Positions 42,622 through 51,954 of a stretch of DNA of 64,000 bases are shown here, piece after piece; positions within the stretch are counted from its first letter, which is position 1; the number at the start of each line of letters is the position of its first letter. Under the pieces are notes generated by a model. It saw nothing but the letters and a program-made list of their open reading frames with translations. It made no database searches and was not told the origin of the DNA. The position numbers were made by a program, and so were the translations under genes. Source of the DNA: CAZAPG01 sp964486935 (GTDB taxonomy: Bacteria > Chloroflexota > Anaerolineae > 4572-78 > J111); contig CAZAPG010000004.1 in NCBI GenBank assembly GCA_964486935.1, positions 124,001 through 188,000 on the forward strand, read 5' to 3'.

Positions 42622-44614
42622 TGTGAAATTCCTCTGTGTTGACTCGACTGCCTGCGATAGATGCCGGTTGGGCTACCTGAACAGATGGGGCGGCAGTGAG
42701 CGCCTTGCTCGTAAACGGTTGGGATTGTTCAAGCACCGTTTGCCGCCATAACTCAAAAAATAACAGGTTTCTAATTTGGAGCATGCTCTGCGCGCCAGGT
42801 GTATGGCAATGACGCTCAAGCAGGGCCTCCACTTGCCGGGCATCGTACAGGCCGCAGGCGCGGGCTTTGGCCGAAAGTAGAATCTGGCGGCAGTAACCGG
42901 CCATTGCCCCTTGAAACCATTGTTCCGTGGGAACCGTAAAGGGTAATTTGGGCAAATTCATTATGGAGTCCGGCAAAATATCGCGCATTGCTCGCCGCAG
43001 AATATTTTTGGTGGTGTAACTTCCATTGGGTTCGCGGCGTATTTTGTAACAGGAAGGAATTTGGGCGGATAGCTCAACCAAATCCTGATCCAGAAAAACC
43101 GGCCTGAAATCAAGCCCGTAAGACATAGCCATTTTATCGGCGCTCATCAGCAGGCTTTCTGCCACCCAGGTTTTGGTAAAAAAGTAAAGTACCTGGGATA
43201 ACGGGTCGGCAGCGCCGCTGCGAGCGTAGATGTCGCGGGCCAGGTTGTAACAATGGTCGTCAACATCACGAAGCGGGGGGCAGTAGCGACGCTTCTCTTC
43301 GGCCTCAAAGGCCCACACCATCGCGTAATGTTCCGCGGCGTTGATGGTAGCCATATCTCGATTGCCCCGGGCCAGCCACGCTTGCAGCCGGTGGGGTAAA
43401 AATGGACTCAGCAACGCCGGCAGCGTTTCCCGGAGCAATGGCGGCAGCCGCTGAAACCGGCGGAGGCGGTCGAACCGCTTTTGTAAATCTCCAAACCCGT
43501 ACCCGCCCATCACATCGTCGGCTGCCTCGCCACCCAGAAGCAGCGCTACATCCTTTCTGGCGCGCCCGGCCAGCAACATTCTAATGAGCGAGGCTTCGTC
43601 GGCCACCGGGTCGTCCATGTACCGGATAAAGCGGGGCAAAGCGTTGAGATAATCCTGGGCGGTAAAAGCCAGTTCCGAATGGCGGGTATTAAAAGCCCCG
43701 GCAACAATGCAAGCGCGGCTCAACTCGCTATGTTGGCCGCTGCCGGAATGTCCGCCGGAATATGTGTAAATTTCTGGCAGGCCCAACTGCCATAGCATCG
43801 CTACAATTGAGCTGGAGTCCATCCCCCCGGAGAGAAAGGCCCCTACCGGTCTGCCCGCTTTTAAGGGACGTTTTACCGCAGTGGCAAATGCCTGCCGGAA
43901 ACGCTCTACATGTTGCGACTCGTTAAATTCTTTATCCGCCTCCGGGGGAAAGTGGAGATTCCAGTATGGCCGGATAACCGGGTGTCCCTCCTGGTAAATA
44001 ATTACGTGGCCCGGCGCCAGCTTTTGCACGCCTGCCAGAATAGTTCGCGGCGGCATACTGTGTTGCAAAGTGAGGTATTCAGAAAAGGCCATCAGATCAA
44101 TCTCACGGTTAACTTCGGGGTGTTGCATCACCGCTCTAAGTTCCGAAGCAAAAGCTACGCCTCCATTAAACTCGGCAAAGTAGAGCGGCTTAACTCCCAG
44201 CCGGTCTCGCGCCAAAAGCAAACGCCGGTTGCGCCGGTCCCACACGGCAAGGGCAAACACGCCATTGAGCTGTTGGGGGAGATTTTCGGCAACCTCTTCG
44301 TAAAGATGAGGCAAAATTTCTTTATCAGACCCGGCGCAGAGGGTGTGTCCTTTGGCCCGCAGATAATTGCGCAAATCCTGGTGGTTATAAATTTCTCCGT
44401 CGGCCATGGCCCAAATAGAGCCATCCTCGTTAGAGAAAAATAGTTGCCGCCCGGCGCCGGCTAAAGCGCAGATAGCCAGCCCAACGCCCTGGCGCAGATA
44501 GAAATCATTGGCAGCAGGCCCCCGATGAGCTATGGTGCGGGCCATTGCCTGCAATAAATTTTTATCAGCAAGCCGGTCGGGCGTATGGTGAACAATGCCG
44601 CAGAGTCCGCACAT
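42608..44614 (-). CDS. asnB: Asparagine synthase-like glutamine amidotransferase
   Basis: 668 residues. Cys2 nucleophile in MCGLCGI, then AHRGPAAND and the glutaminase domain to about 190 (RDRLGVKPLYFA); the synthetase domain begins near 220 with the PP-loop GAFLSGGMDSSSIVAM and LGGEAADDVMGGYG. Length and divergence from housekeeping AsnB fit the polysaccharide-cluster subgroup, thought to amidate uronic acids or related groups. Here the uronic acid would come from WbpA. The role is inference; ordinary asparagine synthesis is not excluded. Confidence 0.88.
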   Translation of the reverse strand: MCGLCGIVHHTPDRLADKNLLQAMARTIAHRGPAANDFYLRQGVGLAICALAGAGRQLFFSNEDGSIWAMADGEIYNHQDLRNYLRAKGHTLCAGSDKEILPHLYEEVAENLPQQLNGVFALAVWDRRNRRLLLARDRLGVKPLYFAEFNGGVAFASELRAVMQHPEVNREIDLMAFSEYLTLQHSMPPRTILAGVQKLAPGHVIIYQEGHPVIRPYWNLHFPPEADKEFNESQHVERFRQAFATAVKRPLKAGRPVGAFLSGGMDSSSIVAMLWQLGLPEIYTYSGGHSGSGQHSELSRACIVAGAFNTRHSELAFTAQDYLNALPRFIRYMDDPVADEASLIRMLLAGRARKDVALLLGGEAADDVMGGYGFGDLQKRFDRLRRFQRLPPLLRETLPALLSPFLPHRLQAWLARGNRDMATINAAEHYAMVWAFEAEEKRRYCPPLRDVDDHCYNLARDIYARSGAADPLSQVLYFFTKTWVAESLLMSADKMAMSYGLDFRPVFLDQDLVELSAQIPSCYKIRREPNGSYTTKNILRRAMRDILPDSIMNLPKLPFTVPTEQWFQGAMAGYCRQILLSAKARACGLYDARQVEALLERHCHTPGAQSMLQIRNLLFFELWRQTVLEQSQPFTSKALTAAPSVQVAQPASIAGSRVNTEEFHNELA

Positions 44615-44620
44615 TTGATA

Positions 44621-45895
44621 TCACCCCCCTTTCTGCCCCAACTGCGCCGCTTGAGGTATTTGCTGAACTTGAAAAGGTTGGGCCGGGTGGATGCCGGCCA
44701 GAATAACTGTTTTCAGAAATGTCTCGTACTGGTCTAGCATTGTCTCAAAGGTATGCTGCCGGTGGACGGTTTCAATGGCGGCCCGGCCAATGCTGGTCCC
44801 CAACGCGGGATTTTTGATGATTTGTTCAACGGCTCCGGCAAATGCCTGGGGTTGATTGGGTGTCACCAAAAAGCCGTTCTGACCGCTTTTGATAATATCT
44901 TTGGGGCCGCCGATATCGCTGGCAATGACCGTTAGCCCCTGCGACATTGCCTCGATGATACTCATCGGCAGGCCCTCCCAGCGCAGGGTTGGAAATAGCA
45001 GAGCCTGATAGGTGGCGTACCGGCGCATAAGCTCTAACCGGGGCACAAAACCAATAAACCTGACCGCGTGTTGCAGGTTGGCGGCCGTAATCAAATGTTG
45101 TAGTTTCTGGACATATTCCGGCCGCCCTTCGCCGGCCATATCCAGATAAACATTTTGACACTCTGGCCGGGCCAGCAGAATCTCCATCGCTTTAATCACC
45201 ACTTCTGGCCCTTTTTGAGGCTCCAAACGGCCCACGTACAGCAATCTGAGAGGGTCGGTTGGCAATGGTTGTTTGGGTGGGTGCGGCGCAATCCACTCGC
45301 CCGGAATACTGCTGGGAATTACAGCTGCATTGCCAATATTGAAACCGGCCTGCTGATAACTTTGCCTGAGCGACTCGCTGACCATAATAGCGGCGTTTAG
45401 TTTTAGCTCTTCAAACTGCCTAAAGCCCAATAAGCCTGAGCGATACCACCTTTTTAGCCGCCGGGGTTCTTCGGCGTATTCTTTTTTCAAATGAATCAGC
45501 CAATGGCTGCCTATTCTAAATACCGTGGGCAGGTTTAAATCCTGCACCGCCAGAATTGGCAAAATGGATGTGCTCAACAGATGCCAGACAAATACCAAAT
45601 CTGGATTAAACTGCCGGGCAAAGCGGCGCGTAATCCGGTAATTTTTAAGCCCGGCAAGCAGCAGCCGGTATTGCATTGCCCGGCGGTCTATCCCTCCTGT
45701 TGAAATCAGGTCAACCCAATGCAAAATACGATGCGCATGGCCCTCTACCGCACCTCCTTGCAGGCCAAATCTGCTGGTGACAACCACAGGCGTGTGGCCT
45801 CTTGCCTGCAAACCTTCCGTTACTAACTGGCAATTCAACTCATACGAGCCGACATGGAGCGGTGGATAGTGGTCTGTTAAAACCAGTATTTTCAT
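44621..45895 (-). CDS. Glycosyltransferase family 4
   Basis: 424 residues from the ATG at 45895, which overlaps the preceding stop (ATGA). N-terminal VLTDHYPPLHVGSYELNCQL; C-terminal LLYVGRLEPQKGPEVVIKAM, AGEGRPEYVQKL, PTLRWEGLPMSIIEAMSQGL and ASDIGGPKDIIKSGQNGFLV, a textbook GT4 donor site. Coupled to the deacetylase gene. Sugar unknown. Confidence 0.92.
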   Translation of the reverse strand: MKILVLTDHYPPLHVGSYELNCQLVTEGLQARGHTPVVVTSRFGLQGGAVEGHAHRILHWVDLISTGGIDRRAMQYRLLLAGLKNYRITRRFARQFNPDLVFVWHLLSTSILPILAVQDLNLPTVFRIGSHWLIHLKKEYAEEPRRLKRWYRSGLLGFRQFEELKLNAAIMVSESLRQSYQQAGFNIGNAAVIPSSIPGEWIAPHPPKQPLPTDPLRLLYVGRLEPQKGPEVVIKAMEILLARPECQNVYLDMAGEGRPEYVQKLQHLITAANLQHAVRFIGFVPRLELMRRYATYQALLFPTLRWEGLPMSIIEAMSQGLTVIASDIGGPKDIIKSGQNGFLVTPNQPQAFAGAVEQIIKNPALGTSIGRAAIETVHRQHTFETMLDQYETFLKTVILAGIHPAQPFQVQQIPQAAQLGQKGG

Positions 45896-47208
45896 GGGCA
45901 ACCCCCAAATAGCGCCGGAGGCTTTAGCAACCCGGCCACCAAACGTTGGCGATAGGTGAGCCGCTCCCGGCCGGGCAGGCTCAAAACAGCGTTGTCTCTG
46001 GCGTCGATGCGGCTAATCTGGTACGGGTCGTCGCCGTACTCGTTTACAGGCAGAATCTTTTGAACCGGATAGGGGTCATTCCAAACCGGAAATGGTTTTT
46101 GGGGGTTGATATCAATGAAGGCGCTCACGTAACCGGTTTCTCCAGCTAAACAATTTGCCAGCGCGCTGTACCGGTGCCAGGGGTAGCTGATGTGGCGCAC
46201 GGTGTGTTGCGGCAGATTCCCTTCGATGAGTTGCTTGCTGCAATTAAGGCTATGCCGGATAGCCTGCGCCTGCTCCGCTTCGGTCTCAAACAACTCCCGG
46301 AGGCTGTGCTGCCGGCGATATTCGGCGGCAAATTGGGTTAGTTGGGTGCGCCAGTGGGGGTTGTTAAAAAATGTTTCGCTGCCATTTTGTTCAACATAAT
46401 CAACGCAGGCTTCTCGCAAGGTTTCGTCATCAAAAAAACGTCTGGCTGCACCCATCCGCGATTGGTAACGATAAATCGGCGTGCCCATTTTGGGGCGGGT
46501 ATGAAGCCTGTCGGCAGCGCCGTAGCGGATTACCGGAACGGCGTAGTTGTGGTAGCCAAACCGAAACGTTGGGTTGATGAAATCGGTAATCACCGGGGTG
46601 TAAAAGATGAGGGTGTGCTGAAAGGTGTGAGATTGAAAATCAATAAGGCCACTGGCGTGCATTTGCCGGGCTTCATCCCAGGTGATGGCCGGGGTGTCGC
46701 TCAAATCGGCGTTGGTTAGCGCGTTCATTGAAACAGCCTGACCGGTGTTGTAATCATTCAGATTGGGACGAACCCCGGTTGCTTGCATGGTTGCCGGCAC
46801 CAAAAAACTGACGGCTTTGAGGTGGTATTTTTGCAAAATTGGGTAGGCAATTGTCCACAGCGTGGCCCGACCATCATCAAACGTGAGCAGCACAGATTTG
46901 GGCGGCAGCGGACGCCCGGATACCAGATGGTGGTACAACTCATCGGCGTGCAGGGTGTGGTAGCCTGTTTGGGCCAAATATGCCATATGGCGTTCAAACT
47001 CGGCCGGCGTAACTGAATCTGGGGTGGCCCGGCTGCCCACAGAATGGTAAGTGAAAACAGGGATACCAAGCTGGTCTGCGCCAACATCTTTGTAGAAAAA
47101 GTTGGGGCGGCGTTTTGCGGTTAACCGGCGGCAGGTATTGGTTACTCGCCGCAGTAAAAAATAGATGGCTGTGCCGGCAATAAAAAATTGCAAAAGCCTT
47201 GTTTTCAT
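45892..47208 (-). CDS. Membrane-anchored polysaccharide deacetylase (NodB family)
   Basis: 438 residues. An uncleaved N-terminal helix (about 5-20) likely anchors the protein outside the membrane. Canonical motifs: VFTYHSVG, LLTFDDGRATLWT (catalytic/metal Asp) and IDFQSHTFQHT (metal His), with HISYPWHRYS near the end. A large insert (about 190-310) between motifs is unusual. Probably removes N-acetyl groups from the exported polymer. Overlaps both neighbours by four bases. Confidence 0.87.
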   Translation of the reverse strand: MKTRLLQFFIAGTAIYFLLRRVTNTCRRLTAKRRPNFFYKDVGADQLGIPVFTYHSVGSRATPDSVTPAEFERHMAYLAQTGYHTLHADELYHHLVSGRPLPPKSVLLTFDDGRATLWTIAYPILQKYHLKAVSFLVPATMQATGVRPNLNDYNTGQAVSMNALTNADLSDTPAITWDEARQMHASGLIDFQSHTFQHTLIFYTPVITDFINPTFRFGYHNYAVPVIRYGAADRLHTRPKMGTPIYRYQSRMGAARRFFDDETLREACVDYVEQNGSETFFNNPHWRTQLTQFAAEYRRQHSLRELFETEAEQAQAIRHSLNCSKQLIEGNLPQHTVRHISYPWHRYSALANCLAGETGYVSAFIDINPQKPFPVWNDPYPVQKILPVNEYGDDPYQISRIDARDNAVLSLPGRERLTYRQRLVAGLLKPPALFGGCP

Positions 47209-48686
47209 TTCTCAAAAACCGGCCGGTGAGCCGGTATCCACATGCTGTTCAAAAGGGTCAACAGGTCAGCGGGCGTTACTACCGAAAAAGCCAAACACAA
47301 CCCCACAAACACAAGCAACACGCCCGCTCTAAAAATTACCAACTCGCTGCCAACCCCCCAGTAGAGAGCCAGGCAAATACCCAAAAAAAGGGCCGGCTTA
47401 AGATACCCGCTTAAATGCACCTCAATTTTTTCCCGGCGCAGGCACCACACAGAAACAGGGTTACTCACAATATCGGAAGCCAGCCGGGCGTAAACCGCGC
47501 CCATAAATCCAAAAACTGGAATCAGAAAAACGTTAGCAATAACGCTCACTATTGCCATTACCAGGTTAACAATAAGCAAATAGGCCGGGCGTCCGGCCGA
47601 AACAAAACCGGTATCAAGAATTTGGCTTATTACGGAAATGGCCGCTACTATCATTAGCAATCCCAGCGCCGGTACGCTGGGTAGATATTTGTCAGAAAAG
47701 ATGAGCACAATAATCTCAGGGGCAAAAAGGGTAAACACCAGCGCGCTAAACATGGTGACAAACGCGCCGAGCCGGACAAAATTGTTCAAAATTTGCTCGG
47801 CTTCGGCGCGCTGTTTATGGCCAAACAGTTCTGACATATGGGGAAAGTAAACCGATTGCAGGGTTTGGTAAACCCGGCGGAAGTAGTTGGGAATTTTGGC
47901 GGCTACTTCCAGGTAGGCAATAGCAGCCGGACTCATCAACATACCCAAAATTAAAATATCGACACGCTGAATGATATAGGTTAAAAAATCATTGCCCTGT
48001 AACGGCAAGCCAAATTTCAGTATCTCGCGGATTAACCTGAAATCAAAAGCAAAAACTATTGGCGTGGGAATCATCCAATAGCGCACTAAAATTGCTGCGG
48101 AAAGCGAGAGCACAAGGGCCAGAATAAACCCCGCCACATCCAGCCTGAAGACAAGCAGAAACAGTAAAACCAACCCAAAATTTAACGCGCTGGTAAAGGC
48201 TTGCACATAAGCCATTTTCTTGAATAGTTGGAACCCTTGCATAATGTAAGAAAGGGTCCCTTCGGTAAGCTGAACGGCAAAAAGAACGGGCACAAAGATA
48301 AATAAAGATGCAAGTAACTCGGAGGGAAACAGAAAAAGCAGAAGGGGTTTGCCGATAATAGCCAGCAAAGAAACAGCAATGACCGTCAGTAACCTGAAAG
48401 TCATCAGGTTATTAACAATAATCCGTCGCTCCTCGTCGGTTGACGCGCTGGCAATAAATTTGGCTGCCGATAACCGCAAGCCCACATTACCGATTACCTC
48501 TAACAAGTAGACCGTTGCTAAAAGTAAAAAATAAACGCCAAAATGGGCCTCTGGTATCACCCTGGCGGCAATGGTTACGCTCAGAAAGCCAAATACCAAC
48601 TGCGCCAGAGTACCAACCCCCATCGAAATAATGCCTCTAATAACCCTGGCGCTTTTATCGCTAACCATGTGTCCCGGGCGACTCAT
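47205..48686 (-). CDS. wzx: Polysaccharide flippase (Wzx / MATE-MVF family)
   Basis: 493 residues with about 14 transmembrane helices, typical of Polysacc_synt/MurJ-like exporters: RGIISMGVGTLAQLVFGFLS at the start, AHFGVYFLLLATVYLL and GFMGAVYARLASDIVSNPV. Moves the undecaprenyl-linked repeat across the membrane. Start overlaps the end of the polymerase gene (ATGA). Position between polymerase and deacetylase fits Wzx/Wzy-dependent assembly. Confidence 0.9.
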   Translation of the reverse strand: MSRPGHMVSDKSARVIRGIISMGVGTLAQLVFGFLSVTIAARVIPEAHFGVYFLLLATVYLLEVIGNVGLRLSAAKFIASASTDEERRIIVNNLMTFRLLTVIAVSLLAIIGKPLLLFLFPSELLASLFIFVPVLFAVQLTEGTLSYIMQGFQLFKKMAYVQAFTSALNFGLVLLFLLVFRLDVAGFILALVLSLSAAILVRYWMIPTPIVFAFDFRLIREILKFGLPLQGNDFLTYIIQRVDILILGMLMSPAAIAYLEVAAKIPNYFRRVYQTLQSVYFPHMSELFGHKQRAEAEQILNNFVRLGAFVTMFSALVFTLFAPEIIVLIFSDKYLPSVPALGLLMIVAAISVISQILDTGFVSAGRPAYLLIVNLVMAIVSVIANVFLIPVFGFMGAVYARLASDIVSNPVSVWCLRREKIEVHLSGYLKPALFLGICLALYWGVGSELVIFRAGVLLVFVGLCLAFSVVTPADLLTLLNSMWIPAHRPVFEK

Positions 48687-50149
48687 CGCAACTCGCTTTC
48701 TCTAAACGCCGCCTCGTTGAGGCCCATCATCAGGCCGATAACCGGTGTCCAGAACCATTGCATAAAGATAGGGCTGACAATTGCCGCAAATAAAACTCCC
48801 AGGTAAGTAAGGGTAAAGCCCAAAGTAGCGCCCCTCATCTGGGCATTAGCCATAATATGCCAGAACTTAAACCCACGAAACAGAAAAACCGACGATAGCC
48901 ACGCCAAGCCCAGATATCCAAATAAACCTGATTCCATCAATATCCAAAGATGCCCATTGTGGATATAGGCCCGGCCATCAAACTCTTCACCATCTAGCCG
49001 GGTATCCCAGGGGCGATACCTGGCCCCCAGCCCTATCCCCAGCAGGGGGTGAGCAACAATCTGCCGGAATGCGTGCCGATTTTCAACATATCTGAATTGC
49101 AGGCTGCCTTCCGCAAGGGTGTCGTTGGTGGTAAGGGTGCTAAACCTGGCATATGCTGCTTCTGCCAGCCGCGATAGCGCACTGTCGGGGCCATAAAATG
49201 CAGGGGCTAGTATCAGCGTTGCTAAAAATAAAACAATCATGCTTAGGCTTACCAACCTCTTTCTATCTTGCTCGGTGGTTAAACAGGTTAACAAAAACAA
49301 GGCCAGTACCGTTGCCACCCAAAACGCGCGAGAAAAGGTCAGCACCAGCGCCCCGCCTAGCAGCCCACATTGCGCCAGGTTTAACAGACTTATCAGCCTG
49401 AACCTATCTATAACCAAAATGGTAGTTGTCACAATAAACGCCACCAGAACCAATGATTGACCCGGCGGCAAAATTCTGGTGATACCGGCATAGCCTGTTC
49501 CCTGGGTGGCAAGAGTTTCAACCCGGCCTGGTAGCAGATTTACAACATTGCCTACCAAAAATTGGGCAATCATAGCTCCGGCCACAATAGTGGCCAATAC
49601 AAAAAAGCCGTTCAGCAAAAAATAAAGCTGGCGCTTTTCTCGAACCAGATTGGTAACAGCAAAAAAGATAAGGTAATAAGTAACAATTCGGATGGCTCTA
49701 ATTGTGGGTTGCGCGTCAACAGATGAGCGTAGAATTGCGGCGGCGGCGGTTAAGACAATTGCGCCGTAAAATACCAGCAGCGGCCAATCGAGCGGGGTGC
49801 GTATAAGTTTGAAGCCGGGTTCTACAAGGGCGCGAACCACAATAAGCCCCAACGACCCCAAAAGCAGTATATCCGGCACATGCAAACTTCCAACGCCAAT
49901 AGGGATAAGCGGTAATCTGTTTTCAAATATAATACTCGAGGTGGCTACCAAAATGCCCAGCAGGGCTATTTCTGGCCGTTTGAGGATGGCAAAGATAAGA
50001 AAAACCCCGGCTAATCCGGCCAGCACAAGCAGCGGCGAAAACACCAACAAAGCCAGTCCTAAAAATAGCCCCGCGATTCCGGCAATCACACAGTGAACCG
50101 GCCAATTATGGACGCTGAAAGGGTGTCTTAAATAAAAACGCGATATCAT
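48683..50149 (-). CDS. O-antigen ligase / Wzy-type polymerase
   Basis: 488 residues with about 12 helices. The large extracytoplasmic loop of the family carries the signature HPLLGIGLGARYRPWD ... HNGHLWILMESGLFGYLGL with the conserved His/Arg residues; VLTFSRAFWVATVLALFLL precedes it. Wzy enzymes polymerise the flipped repeat units; WaaL-like ligases share the fold. In a cluster with Wzx and Wzc and no lipid A context, polymerase is the better reading. Confidence 0.87.
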   Translation of the reverse strand: MISRFYLRHPFSVHNWPVHCVIAGIAGLFLGLALLVFSPLLVLAGLAGVFLIFAILKRPEIALLGILVATSSIIFENRLPLIPIGVGSLHVPDILLLGSLGLIVVRALVEPGFKLIRTPLDWPLLVFYGAIVLTAAAAILRSSVDAQPTIRAIRIVTYYLIFFAVTNLVREKRQLYFLLNGFFVLATIVAGAMIAQFLVGNVVNLLPGRVETLATQGTGYAGITRILPPGQSLVLVAFIVTTTILVIDRFRLISLLNLAQCGLLGGALVLTFSRAFWVATVLALFLLTCLTTEQDRKRLVSLSMIVLFLATLILAPAFYGPDSALSRLAEAAYARFSTLTTNDTLAEGSLQFRYVENRHAFRQIVAHPLLGIGLGARYRPWDTRLDGEEFDGRAYIHNGHLWILMESGLFGYLGLAWLSSVFLFRGFKFWHIMANAQMRGATLGFTLTYLGVLFAAIVSPIFMQWFWTPVIGLMMGLNEAAFRESELR

Positions 50150-50155
50150 TTGAAC

Positions 50156-51289
50156 CTATAAACCGGCCATTACCGCCGCTTCCGGTACGCTTTTAAAGAA
50201 ACTGACAATTTGGGCCGATACATAATGCGCCTGGTCCGGGGTGAGTTCCGGAAACATTGGCAACGAGAGAATTTCACCACACAACTTCTCGGCTACGGGA
50301 AATGCGCCCCATTGAGTGCGCTGCCGGGCGTAAAACGGCTGCGAGTGAACAGGTTGGGGGTAATGAATACCTGTGCTGACCCCGCATTGACTTAAATGAG
50401 CGCGGAGCGCATCGCGCTGCGGCGTTCTGATAACGTAAAGATGATAAACGTGAGTGCTGAAAGAGGGGACAAATGGCGTATCAATATTGCTCTCGGCCAA
50501 AAGCTCGTTGTATAGCGCGGCACGTTGCTGGCGGGCTTGCAGCCAATCTTCAAGGTGGCGCAGTTTGACGCGCAAAATGGCGGCTTGCAGGGTGTCGAGC
50601 CGGTGGTTAAACGGCGGCAACTCATGGCAGTTTTGCGTAGTTCGGCCGCAGTTACGCATAGATTTTATTTGCTCGGCTACCTGGCCGCTGTTGGTGGTAA
50701 CTATTCCGGCTTCGCCGCAAGCGCCTAAATTTTTGGTGGGATAAAAACTAAACGCCGCCGCATGCCCCAGCGACCCGGTTCGCCGGCCACGATAACAGGC
50801 TCCATGCGCCTGGCAGGCATCTTCAATAACCACCAGGTTGTATTTTTCGGCCAATTGCATAATGGCGTCCATCTCGGCCGGCAGCCCGTACAAATGCACC
50901 GGAATGATGGCCCGCGTGCGCTCGGTGATGGCCTCTTCAAGTTGGGTTACGTCGATGTTGTATGTCAGCGGGTCTACATCAACCAAAACCGGGCAGGCTC
51001 CGGCAAACGTTGCCGCCGCCGCTGTGGCAATAAAGGTGTGGGTTGGAACAATGACTTCATCGCCCGGCCCAACCCCAAATGCGCGCAGGCTCAATTCTAG
51101 TGCCGCCAGGCCGCTGCCGACCCCTACGGCGTAGCGGGTTCCACAAAACGCGGCAAACTCTTCTTCAAAGCGGGTTACATCTGCGCCCAGAGAGAAATCG
51201 GCGCGCTCCATAACCTGCTCAATAGCGCTAATCAACTCATTTTTTAAATGACGATGCTGTGCTTGCAGGTCAATAAATGGCGTTTTCAT
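50156..51289 (-). CDS. wbpE: DegT/DnrJ/EryC1 PLP aminotransferase (WbpE-like)
   Basis: 377 residues. PLP lysine in FSFYPTKNLGACGEAG; also VGSGLAALELSLRAFG, TFIATAAAATFAGACPV and EDACQAHGA. The WbpE role is to add an amino group at C3 of the 3-keto-uronate made by WbpB. Start overlaps the acetyltransferase stop (ATGA), placing E, D and B in one coupled block. Confidence 0.87.
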   Translation of the reverse strand: MKTPFIDLQAQHRHLKNELISAIEQVMERADFSLGADVTRFEEEFAAFCGTRYAVGVGSGLAALELSLRAFGVGPGDEVIVPTHTFIATAAAATFAGACPVLVDVDPLTYNIDVTQLEEAITERTRAIIPVHLYGLPAEMDAIMQLAEKYNLVVIEDACQAHGACYRGRRTGSLGHAAAFSFYPTKNLGACGEAGIVTTNSGQVAEQIKSMRNCGRTTQNCHELPPFNHRLDTLQAAILRVKLRHLEDWLQARQQRAALYNELLAESNIDTPFVPSFSTHVYHLYVIRTPQRDALRAHLSQCGVSTGIHYPQPVHSQPFYARQRTQWGAFPVAEKLCGEILSLPMFPELTPDQAHYVSAQIVSFFKSVPEAAVMAGL

Positions 51290-51954
51290 TTTGCTTTCCC
51301 TCTGGCTAATCGTTGCGCTTTTACATCAAGTCCATCCAGATATGGCTGTCCCCAAAATTTAAAGGGGCAACTTAAATCAGAAACCTGTTTGACCACCCGC
51401 GCCGGAACGCCGTAAGCCACAACAAAGGGGGGAATATCGCAAGTAACAACGCTTCCGGCGCCAATGAGCGCGCCCTCGCCAATGGTAATTTGTGGCAGCA
51501 GCGTTACATTTACCCCAATCCGCGCCCTGCGTTTGATGGTTGGCCCCTGCATACACAGCCCGCATTCCGGGTGGGGATCGTTGGCAATGGTTACGCCGGG
51601 GGCTAAAAAAACGTCATCCTCCAGGGTGGTAAATTGGGCAATGTATACGTTGCAATGAATTTTTACGCGGTCGCCAATCACGCAGCCGTAATCAATGGTC
51701 GAGTTGTTCCAAATGCTCAAATCCTCGCCTATGACATTTTCTTCGCGGATGACCACATTGTGCCCGGTTTCTAACCGCGCTCCAATGGTTGAGCCGGCAT
51801 AAATTACCGTGCCGGAGCGTATCCGGGCCTGGGGGCCAATTTTGAGTTCTAAATGGGCAATTTTGCGGGCGGGTAAATATCCCAAAATAGCTCCTGTATC
51901 AACCACGCGCTCTGCCGAAAGAATCATTTGGTCGCTAAAGCTGAGGGTTGACAT
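51286..51954 (-). CDS. wbpD: Hexapeptide-repeat N-acetyltransferase (WbpD-like)
   Basis: 222 residues from the ATG at 51954, within the last 20 bases of the oxidoreductase gene. Left-handed beta-helix coils are clear: IGPQARIRSGTVIYAGSTIG, LSIWNNSTIDYGCVIGD and GVNVTLLPQITIGEGALIGA, then VVAYGVPARVVKQV. About 45 residues precede the helix. In the WbpA/B/E/D route it acetylates the C3 amino group to give UDP-GlcNAc3NAcA. A longer start at 52005 is possible. Confidence 0.85.
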   Translation of the reverse strand: MSTLSFSDQMILSAERVVDTGAILGYLPARKIAHLELKIGPQARIRSGTVIYAGSTIGARLETGHNVVIREENVIGEDLSIWNNSTIDYGCVIGDRVKIHCNVYIAQFTTLEDDVFLAPGVTIANDPHPECGLCMQGPTIKRRARIGVNVTLLPQITIGEGALIGAGSVVTCDIPPFVVAYGVPARVVKQVSDLSCPFKFWGQPYLDGLDVKAQRLARGKAK

